Assembly: GCA_039105265.1 (NCBI GenBank)
Contig: JAPFFF010000002.1
Span: forward strand, 1,674,001-1,738,000
Length of the DNA stretch: 64,000 nt
Reading direction: 5' to 3'
DNA from: Tritrichomonas musculus
Taxonomy: Eukaryota; Parabasalia; Tritrichomonadida; Tritrichomonadidae
Under the pieces are notes generated by a model that was not told the origin of the DNA, made no database searches, and worked only from the letters and a program-made list of their open reading frames with translations. Below are positions 58,101-64,000 of this stretch, piece after piece. Numbering within the stretch: the first letter of the stretch is position 1; each line of letters begins with the position of its first letter. A program made the position numbers and the translations under genes.

Positions 58101-60465
58101 ATTTGATGTAAAAGTTAATCCATTCGATATAATTATTCAACAACAATTTTATGAAGTAGAGCCAGACCCAAGAAAATGCACTACCATATCGACAGATTAT
58201 AATATTTATTCATCAAAGATTATATGGGCTGATAATATCATGACTATGCGTCGAGACTTAAATGTTGTTGGTGGAATCACAGATATATTAGCCTATGATT
58301 ATGCTTTATTGAAACAGACAGTTGATAATCTAGTTGAACAAATGAGAATTCAAGCCATGTATAATGAATATACTGATAGTATTAAACAAGGTGTAGCAGT
58401 TGCGAATAGTATATTAAATATTTTAGCATCAACAGTTTGTATTGCAAGTGCCCTTTCAACATTAAATATGTCCAATAACTCTGTAACTATTAATACATAT
58501 CAAACAAGACCTTTCCCAGCAGGTCCAGGAGGAAATGGTGGAGGAGGTGGTGGTGGTGGTGGCGGTTATCCAGGTGATGGAGGTAGTGGCTTTCAAGGTA
58601 AGTTTTTGGTGAATGTTGATTTGAAGGCTGATAAGATGACTATGGAAAGATTTTTACCAATAACAACAACTGTTCAAAATCCTGTTGCTGGAGCTATTTC
58701 AACATTCTCAGCTACACAGGTTGTCCTTTCGACAACACATGCACTGACTCAGTTAGGAAATGCTATTGCTACACTTGGTTCGAATGTCTTACACTTCTTT
58801 AGGAATAGACCAGATACAAATGGAACTGAAACATTAAATATTAATTCATCCTCGATTACAATAACTGATAATGATACTGATAATGCAACAAATACTATCA
58901 CAACCACTGAGCAATCATTAGAGAGAACTCATAGAGAAGTTCAGCCACAGGTTGTTACAGATGAAACAGATGAGATTCGAACAGATATAACTGTACCACA
59001 GACTACAATGACAAATACAGCTTCAACTACGATTGCACTTAGGAATCAAGTTCCTGTTATCAATATATCTGGAATCCAGTATACCTTAGAAGATATTGCA
59101 GATATGACAAGAGCAGAACGAAATGCATTAGTTGCTAGTCATCCTGATATCTTACGTATCCAATATCATGGAAGAGAGTGGTTTAATGTGTATGATTTGT
59201 TTTATAATGACCAACTCATTATCCATAATAATGTATTTCAACGAAGGACTCTAATAAGACCAGCTGATATTGAGATGACAGATAGAATACATAGAGCTAC
59301 TGATAATAATTGGTCAATAGAATGGGAAGGAACAACATACACAGCGAGAGATATTGAACAATTATCTATGCAAGACAGATTAAATTTACCATTTGTACAA
59401 AATGGAGATATTGGATTAGAACCTTACTTGAATGACCAAACAATGGAAGCATGGATAAATATTATTGATCATAGAGGAGAGACTATTGATCCAATTGTTG
59501 CTACTATTGATTATTCAGCACCAACTACAGCAAATATTAGTGGAGGTCAAGTACGATTTGTTGGAATAAATTCACAGATAGAAGTCAATGCAAATGGAGT
59601 TAGATATCAACATTATGACCTTGTTGCCACAACAGATACTTGGACAGTACCAGGAACAACACCAGCAATAACAGCAAGAATGATAGAACAAATGAGTGAT
59701 GAACAAAGAGGAGAACTAATGGATAATATTTATTCTCATGGTAATCTTTTAGCTTTTAATGACACATTAGATGAAACAACTGGTGAAGAAATAACACAAG
59801 TACTATATAATGGAAATGTAGTTGCTACAATAGATAGAAGAAGACTACATGTAATTAATATTGTGAATGGAGTGATAGAAATGTACCAACAAGATGGTGT
59901 TATAAGTGCAACTACCCAGGTTATTATGGGAGCAGTAGGTTATGTTGCTAGAAGGTTCTTACATGGTCAATGGCAGTTTGTTAGACATCATCCTGGTGAT
60001 GCAGCAGCTATAGCAGGAGTAGCAGCAGAAGCATATGTAGCAAATAGAATAGGATTATTTAATATTCCAAGTTGGTTCCGTCGTAATGATAACCCAGAGA
60101 CATTAGCAGAGGAAGATGTATTAGAAAAGATTCTTGCATGGGCATATCATGAAGAAACAGATGATGAACCTGAACTTGAAATAACAATGAAGGATGCTGA
60201 TAAGATGATGGTTTCATTTGATACATGTATTAATATTGCAAAGACATATCGCGATACTTTAAAGGGTACAATAGCATTCATGTGCGAGAAAATCAAAGAG
60301 CTTGAAAATAAGTCAAGTACAAAACATCCATTAGAAGATATAGATATGACTGCTTATATTACTAAAGTAGAAGTGAAGGAAATGATAGACCAGAAGGATG
60401 CATATATTGATACTCTTGAGGCAAGACTTGCAGCACTTGAAGCTAAATGTGCTAACATCGAATGA
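55198..60465 (+). CDS. Giant membrane/fibre-like protein (1755 residues)
   Basis: The start is ATG 55198 (MSIKVYSLLSGETEKLKD) behind TATCCTAAA; the upstream open frame overlaps the divergent gene. In order: a helical N-terminal third; a Pro/Thr linker (PTPTPEPTPDPTPTPTP) near 365; hydrophobic segments around 420-480 and 555-640, including LILYVYVILVYAIAGGLGV and AFCLCVILIAALF; a beta-rich domain (YLYRPSKTYE, NWELTWDGKNWTGNN, IIQQQFYEVEPDP, DNIMTMRRDLNVV) shared with the next gene; a glycine tract near 1120; repeats with WTVPGT-like and TYTARDIEQL-like units; and a C-terminal coiled coil (IDQKDAYIDTLEARLAALEA). Probably a virion surface/attachment or membrane-remodelling protein. Confidence 0.65.
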   Translation: MSIKVYSLLSGETEKLKDKDIEISVNDENNIDIIRGGDPKDYPKFSCLYNKEEIDIKLVSDYLDKNGLESFGALNIMGGKGIYTWNTDGTLTTKIQYCASLNKLYERLRDSAKNLEVFLTKMREDVDSGIAPGATLKYFTGEISDKDIIEEEYDVSTYKKLIEALTANQKGMLDVMNLMIQNIDEVNNAIVPSIDWNTLKDLKIIVEHVDETTKAITYGTDTIKPKNMETIIKELSTSNDNISKWIKNNTVDFTEIEPIKYVDLKVNETTNETIFDVNETKINNMKDFAEKTNTTAANITKWIDALNDQTISYETLLNLTGGNTSMCLINKTTGEPEIHEVKIEIDETPPPTPTPEPTPDPTPTPTPTPTEPPKELVNKEDMVYVIPPIDELKKLEEYTIPKIIEPEVLKLTVSKFWLYSKETIGWIKDLLYNIISTTLSLAKQPIKLTYKTIAFATKEFMKIIYNLFYFIWYGIDSIVDIAYEAVKDNEKVGVIFYIGGEDADADFKDVDLHQVIDEIKELTPRLNNKIDELKNEGIRMIKIAYSSFTLFWSNLWHFIVDFIMNYPNLVNNIIQIGGNWIDAQFWQYIGGYSDLILYVYVILVYAIAGGLGVGAFCLCVILIAALFEPIGRGAQWIVNKITRHPPAPHARTLEVDDNDVVNTDDENSFDIVDPDGNKIVIEIDDDILEVFRNQYNSLVSKYQTIYDVVPSTPSTDSKYFTLKESDQLYLYRPSKTYEESNYYCMRWDIDKDYDIPQNLVFRFKDYLFGHNWELTWDGKNWTGNNCQNMCTEKISYMNTNNGAPALTIKHNERIGRWIKGTIKEDLTDDDNYAHILKDYLTNWRVVKKDGTILSEGITATFDSSGSGTFTQDGYKYEQARMYVDAPSGLNADDGLYVYADLNINGNITELKWDCHPTHCINSGVMHTYGSNPCLESFNYHREKRHSIKIIEGFNHKNIRIYIEKEFFEFDVKVNPFDIIIQQQFYEVEPDPRKCTTISTDYNIYSSKIIWADNIMTMRRDLNVVGGITDILAYDYALLKQTVDNLVEQMRIQAMYNEYTDSIKQGVAVANSILNILASTVCIASALSTLNMSNNSVTINTYQTRPFPAGPGGNGGGGGGGGGGYPGDGGSGFQGKFLVNVDLKADKMTMERFLPITTTVQNPVAGAISTFSATQVVLSTTHALTQLGNAIATLGSNVLHFFRNRPDTNGTETLNINSSSITITDNDTDNATNTITTTEQSLERTHREVQPQVVTDETDEIRTDITVPQTTMTNTASTTIALRNQVPVINISGIQYTLEDIADMTRAERNALVASHPDILRIQYHGREWFNVYDLFYNDQLIIHNNVFQRRTLIRPADIEMTDRIHRATDNNWSIEWEGTTYTARDIEQLSMQDRLNLPFVQNGDIGLEPYLNDQTMEAWINIIDHRGETIDPIVATIDYSAPTTANISGGQVRFVGINSQIEVNANGVRYQHYDLVATTDTWTVPGTTPAITARMIEQMSDEQRGELMDNIYSHGNLLAFNDTLDETTGEEITQVLYNGNVVATIDRRRLHVINIVNGVIEMYQQDGVISATTQVIMGAVGYVARRFLHGQWQFVRHHPGDAAAIAGVAAEAYVANRIGLFNIPSWFRRNDNPETLAEEDVLEKILAWAYHEETDDEPELEITMKDADKMMVSFDTCINIAKTYRDTLKGTIAFMCEKIKELENKSSTKHPLEDIDMTAYITKVEVKEMIDQKDAYIDTLEARLAALEAKCANIE

Positions 60466-60484
60466 GAAGTTTTATTTAACTAAA

Positions 60485-62353
60485 ATGAGTGATACTACTA
60501 CAAGATTTAAAGGAGATATACAGTTTAAGATAGGGGATGCTACTCGAAAAGGTAGCCAGTTATTAACCTTGGGTGACTTAGATAACTATGTACAGACAGG
60601 TCATTTATTTAATGAGGTCGAAGGTTTACCAGAAGTTGATATTAAAAATAAAAATATACAGTATGTATCATTTGAGTCTTCAACAACAACTTACAATATC
60701 CTTAAGTTTGTTAATTTGCCTGAAGACTTCATTAATAAGCTCAATGATATAAAAACCCAGACTAATATATTTAAGATAGTATTGAGGAAGAATATAGTAT
60801 ATGATACAAGTGGTAATTTAGTCAAGGAGTTCTACATATATGTTAAGGATGGTCAAGTATATTCTCCTTTGATAACTAAAAGTAGTAATGGATGCAGTAT
60901 AAATAATAGTACCATTATGGGATATATGAATATAGCTTTTGATAGTAAACTAGACTTCAACCCATATACCTTGTGGCTGAATGGGGAGTTGAGCATAATG
61001 AATGAATATATAACTGATTCTTTACAGACAGAGAAGGCAATAAAGTGTTCTATAATAAAAGCTGATAATGCATTAAGTTTACGTAAAAGTGATGTACTAT
61101 ACTTATATAAGCCTACATCAACTAGTCAGGTTGTGATAGATAACAAGAAATATTGGTTACTTCAATGGAACATAGATACAGGATATACTATACCTAATGA
61201 CTTAGAGTTTAGGTTTAATGAGTATTGTTTTGGTAATAAGTGGTTTTTATCATGGGATGGTACAAAATGGGTAGGTGATAACATACAAGGTCATATCAAT
61301 GGTAGATTAGTTAATGGATTAAATAAGGAGAATGAGTATGGTGAAGATGGTACCTACATACAAGTCAAGAGGAGTGAGAGGAACGTGAAACTGATTAATA
61401 AGCCTAATGACTACTCTCCTGATAACCTACTACATTACATGATTCATGGAGGTAAGTGCAAAATAGACTGTTTTGTAAAATTAAAGACAGGGGAGATAGA
61501 ACCTTTTTCGAAATATGGTCTAGGATATCAAACAAGTCAAGGAGGTACAAAAGATGGATATGATATAGAAGCAATAAGGTGCTATAAGATGAATAATGCG
61601 ACTAATAAATTAGAAACTAGTGCTATTGATGAACTCTACCTTGATATTACCCTTGAAGGTTCTAAAAATGCAAATAGGTTCTCAGTTCGACCTACTGGAA
61701 AAGAAGGTAATGGAGGAGACAAGGTATGGTTGTTCTTACATGGTGTACTTGATTCATGTGAAAAGCTTGAATATACATATGCAGCTTCGACTACTAATGA
61801 CTCAAGGGATATTAAGATATATTTAGCTGATGAATATGTTGACCCAATAGATGAGGTTCATTGGGATTCAACTACTAACCCATTCGAGTATATCATTAAG
61901 CAGCAATTTTATGAAGTATCCCCAAATCCTAATGGGGCAACAACCTTATATACTGATTATAATATTACCTCCTCTAAGATAATTACTGCTGATAATATTA
62001 CTACTATGAGGAGTGATTTAAACTTAGTTACCAACAATGTAGATGTTATTAGCTATGATGTTAACGAAATGAACACTGTTATGGAAAGCTTAAAAGGTAG
62101 AGTATCAAGGACTGAACAAGTTACTCAACATCTGGAGGATGATGTAGATAATTTACGTATAGTCTCATGGACAGCATTAGCTTTTGGAGTTGCAGGTACT
62201 GCTGGATCAATAGGTTCTATTGGTATGCAGCTATTTCCAGATGGTATAAGCTTTCCTACCATAAAAGGTGGAGGATTCCTTAAAAGGTTATTCTCTCATA
62301 AGTCAACCAAAGAGAGAGATAGGGCGTTGATTTGGTGGGGTGAGATAAAATGA
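60485..62353 (+). CDS. Fibre-like protein, paralogue of the giant protein
   Basis: 622 residues from ATG 60485 (MSDTTTRFKGDIQFKIGDAT), behind AACTAAA. It shares three blocks with the giant protein: YLYKPTST...WNIDTGYTIPNDLEFRF, KWFLSWDGTKWVGDN, and IIKQQFYEVSPNP...ADNITTMRSDLNLV. The C-terminus has a heptad helix (LKGRVSRTEQVTQHLEDDV), a short hydrophobic Gly/Ala stretch and a basic end. Trimeric fibre or spike is the likeliest role. It lies 19 bases after the giant gene and is the last gene of block C. Confidence 0.65.
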   Translation: MSDTTTRFKGDIQFKIGDATRKGSQLLTLGDLDNYVQTGHLFNEVEGLPEVDIKNKNIQYVSFESSTTTYNILKFVNLPEDFINKLNDIKTQTNIFKIVLRKNIVYDTSGNLVKEFYIYVKDGQVYSPLITKSSNGCSINNSTIMGYMNIAFDSKLDFNPYTLWLNGELSIMNEYITDSLQTEKAIKCSIIKADNALSLRKSDVLYLYKPTSTSQVVIDNKKYWLLQWNIDTGYTIPNDLEFRFNEYCFGNKWFLSWDGTKWVGDNIQGHINGRLVNGLNKENEYGEDGTYIQVKRSERNVKLINKPNDYSPDNLLHYMIHGGKCKIDCFVKLKTGEIEPFSKYGLGYQTSQGGTKDGYDIEAIRCYKMNNATNKLETSAIDELYLDITLEGSKNANRFSVRPTGKEGNGGDKVWLFLHGVLDSCEKLEYTYAASTTNDSRDIKIYLADEYVDPIDEVHWDSTTNPFEYIIKQQFYEVSPNPNGATTLYTDYNITSSKIITADNITTMRSDLNLVTNNVDVISYDVNEMNTVMESLKGRVSRTEQVTQHLEDDVDNLRIVSWTALAFGVAGTAGSIGSIGMQLFPDGISFPTIKGGGFLKRLFSHKSTKERDRALIWWGEIK

Positions 62354-62728
62354 CCCCCTTGTCATAGGGTTTACAGACCCCAAACCTCAGCCCCACGACT
62401 CAAAAAATCGCCACTTTTTCAAAATTAGCCCTCGAAACTTTCACAAAATGGCATAGACAAATTTTGAATAAATTGACAAACTCCCAAAAATAACAACAAC
62501 GAAAAATACCGAAAAATAGAACTTTCAAAAATTTTTTATTTTTTGGTGGGGTGAGATAAAATTGAGATTGACGGTCGCCACTTTTGAATCTTCATTTTAG
62601 AATTTACATCTTTGAACTTGTTTTAGTAGTATATATCAGTCGGTTTCCGTCAGGCTAAAGCCCGCCGTCAACACGACTAATGAACAAAAATAATATGAAC
62701 TCATTTAATGATTACCATCAATTGATGT
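62354..62728. other. Right end of block C and junction with block D
   Basis: No gene seen. GGTGGGGTGAGATAAAAT occurs twice (62336 and 62545 regions), first overlapping the end of the fibre-like gene. The structured motif copy lies at 62625-62687. Block D sequence begins just after it. I could not find a terminal inverted repeat pairing with the left end. Confidence 0.5.
62625..62687. other. Structured motif, right copy
   Basis: TTAGTAGTATATATC is followed by stem AGTCG/CGACT enclosing GTTTCCG and CGTCAACA, with an inner GGC/GCC hairpin. Same orientation and organisation as 37843-37910; stems differ by compensating changes while internal-loop bases are kept. Confidence 0.6.
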
Positions 62729-62956
62729 TCATTTATTAGACAGTTCATTTAATTCATTCTCAAGCTGATGAACTTTATTTTTGAGGCTGTTGATGTCTTC
62801 GATAAGAGACTCACGAACGGCAAGACCGTCAGAGCCCAACATTCCTGATTTGATATTGTTGAGACATTGTTTGTAATCATAACACTTTTCTTTCAATCCT
62901 CGTTTGATTCGTTTTAGTTCTGGTATTTCTTTCTTGTATTCTGTTAGTTCACTCAT
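62729..62956 (-). CDS. Small coiled-coil protein, block D
   Basis: 75 residues, MSELTEYKKEIPELKRIKR, closely matching 4672-4902 of block A throughout. Divergent from 62971 with 14 bases between start codons. The gene order that should continue downstream (GC-C domain protein, ATPase) is missing, so block D is cut near 62.7 kb. Confidence 0.7.
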   Translation of the reverse strand: MSELTEYKKEIPELKRIKRGLKEKCYDYKQCLNNIKSGMLGSDGLAVRESLIEDINSLKNKVHQLENELNELSNK

Positions 62957-62970
62957 TTAATAATAATTAA

Positions 62971-63204
62971 ATGTCTGCTATTAATCAATTAAGAACCGTT
63001 CATGACGATAAGCATAAAAACCATTTTGATAGATTACAATTAACGATGCAAAAGAATAGAACAAAAATAAATTCAGCACCAACAGTGAAATGTTATAATG
63101 AAAAAGGAAATATATTTCATGAACCACCTCCAAAAACGACTAAATCATTAAATCATCATGATTCACTTAATCATTCTGTGGTTGTCAGGAGCAACAACAT
63201 TTAA
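62971..63204 (+). CDS. Small conserved basic protein, block D
   Basis: 77 residues with DRLQLTMQKNRTKINSAPTV and SLNHSVV, homologous to 4423-4656. Its 3' end overlaps the convergent gene 63163-63639 by 42 bases, more than the four-base overlap in block A. Function unknown. Confidence 0.65.
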   Translation: MSAINQLRTVHDDKHKNHFDRLQLTMQKNRTKINSAPTVKCYNEKGNIFHEPPPKTTKSLNHHDSLNHSVVVRSNNI

Positions 63205-63639
63205 TACATATTCATTAATAACTTTTGATTGTTGGTCGACAACGTTTGAAAGCTTATTAATATGTTCTTCAAGTATTTTATTTTTGTTGTTCAATTGATT
63301 TATTAATTCATTGAGTTCGTTAATCGATTCTTTCATTAATGATATATCAGCTTTGATGTTGTCATTTTCAAGTGTTTTAGTGATTGTGTTCCCAACTTTC
63401 TTCAAATAAATGTCGCCGTTAAGTCTTTTACCGTCTGTACAATTTCGCTTAGTGATTTTGTATTCGTTGCCGTCATTAGTGATGATTTTATAAATCTTGT
63501 TCAAATAGTTAGTCGTTTGTGATTTCATTTGCTCGATATTCTTTTGATAGAACAAATTGAACTCTTCAATTGATTTAAATACTTTTGATTCATTTACATT
63601 ATCATTTATAACTTTAAGTTCATTAATGTTTTCATTCAT
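63163..63639 (-). CDS. Conserved coiled-coil protein, block D
   Basis: 158 residues, homologous to 3968-4426 (IEEFNLFYQKN, SQTTNYLNKIYKI, EYKITKRNC, DIYLKKVGN). The C-terminal half is a heptad-rich helix (LNELINQLNNKNKILEEHIN). Function unknown. Confidence 0.65.
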   Translation of the reverse strand: MNENINELKVINDNVNESKVFKSIEEFNLFYQKNIEQMKSQTTNYLNKIYKIITNDGNEYKITKRNCTDGKRLNGDIYLKKVGNTITKTLENDNIKADISLMKESINELNELINQLNNKNKILEEHINKLSNVVDQQSKVINEYVLNVVAPDNHRMIK

Positions 63640-63675
63640 TTATAATTATATTAAATCATTATAATTCATTGTTTT

Positions 63676-63930
63676 TCATTTAACTTCATTCAATATTGAT
63701 TTTCCAAATCTCCCAACTCTGTCAGCAACATTTAAACCTGTATCAATTGCGTCAACAACCTGACCGACACCAGGAATGAATTGTGTAATCGGTTTAACTC
63801 TGTCAACGATTTGCTTTCCAACATCAACAACTTTTGGTAATGCTTTAACTGCTTTCTGAGCGAATGATTTTACTTTGCCGCCAATTGATTTAAATGCGTT
63901 CTTGATTTTGTTGAATATACCGACACCCAT
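63676..63930 (-). CDS. Amphipathic lysine/glycine-rich small protein, block D
   Basis: 84 residues: MGVGIFNKIKNAFKSIGGKV, then basic/hydrophobic alternation and IPGVGQVVDAIDTGLNVADR. Homologue of 3675-3938. The start lies closer to the amphipathic segment than in block A. Candidate membrane-active or core protein. Confidence 0.65.
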   Translation of the reverse strand: MGVGIFNKIKNAFKSIGGKVKSFAQKAVKALPKVVDVGKQIVDRVKPITQFIPGVGQVVDAIDTGLNVADRVGRFGKSILNEVK

Positions 63931-63979
63931 AATTTAATTAATGATAAAAGTGTTTTATTTCCTTTTTATTCAATCATAA

Positions 63980-64000
63980 ATGTTATACAGAAACGAGAGA
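63980..64000 (+). CDS. Partial start of the MLYRNER protein, block D
   Basis: ATG at 63980 opens MLYRNER before the window ends. It matches the start of the block A gene at 3632 in sequence and in position relative to the amphipathic protein gene, confirming that block D continues beyond the window. Confidence 0.55.

Noticed and set aside
37840-62700. Terminal inverted repeats of block C
   Set aside because: I searched by eye around 37.3-38.1 kb and 62.35-62.75 kb. The only shared sequence is in direct, not inverted, orientation, so I do not annotate TIRs or exact element ends.

Overview
This is an AT-rich window (I judge roughly 30% G+C) packed with Maverick/Polinton-type virus-like elements. 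I see no introns, rRNA, tRNA, CRISPR array or ordinary cellular genes. The recognisable proteins are protein-primed DNA polymerase B, retrovirus-like DDE integrase, A32-like packaging ATPase, adenain/Ulp1-like protease and double-jelly-roll capsid protein. Other mobile elements lie in or between them: a mariner, a hAT, free-standing HNH endonucleases and tandem repeats. Such a load of Mavericks beside a mariner D34D element and hATs, with ATGs sitting directly behind T-tracts, best fits a parabasalid such as Trichomonas. That assignment is inference; no host gene anchors it.

Layout. Block A (1 to about 13.8 kb, family 1) holds, on both strands, integrase, capsid protein, small conserved genes, ATPase, a KilA-N protein and a polymerase locus that carries an HNH motif and is split by two frame changes. 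From 13.8 to 14.65 kb lies non-coding tandem-repeat DNA. Block B (14.65 to 28.28 kb, family 2, decayed) holds a 5'-truncated polymerase, a KilA-N gene killed by one nonsense codon and, on the minus strand, the family-2 structural cluster. That cluster has stops and frameshifts; its capsid gene is split by a 1.3-kb mariner, and HNH genes sit in two of its intergenic junctions. At 28.28 kb its minor-capsid gene is cut by a hAT element that runs to beyond 31.4 kb. A 4.27-kb piece (ATPase, integrase, capsid fragment, most of the hAT) is repeated almost identically and in direct orientation at 32.6 to 36.9 kb. Block C (about 38.1 to 62.35 kb, family 2) is a nearly complete, apparently intact element. 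Its order is HNH, protease, putative minor capsid, integrase, ATPase, membrane-active candidate, capsid protein, small conserved genes, coiled-coil protein, polymerase, a beta-rich structural protein and two large fibre-like paralogues. Block D (62.7 to 64.0 kb) is the edge of a second family-1 element in the opposite orientation to block A.

How the genes work together. Integrase inserts the element and protein-primed PolB copies its linear DNA. Capsid and putative penton proteins form the shell, the ATPase packages DNA, and the protease matures the particle. Two unknown small gene families occur in blocks A, B and C and look like core functions of the system. The most interesting signals are a recurrent G-[VIT]-Q-T motif resembling dynein-light-chain docking sites in several block C proteins, GC-rich hairpin insertions inside coding sequences, a 65-bp repeat array with changing palindromes, a structured motif flanking both ends of block C, and a 1755-residue membrane/fibre protein with a smaller paralogue.
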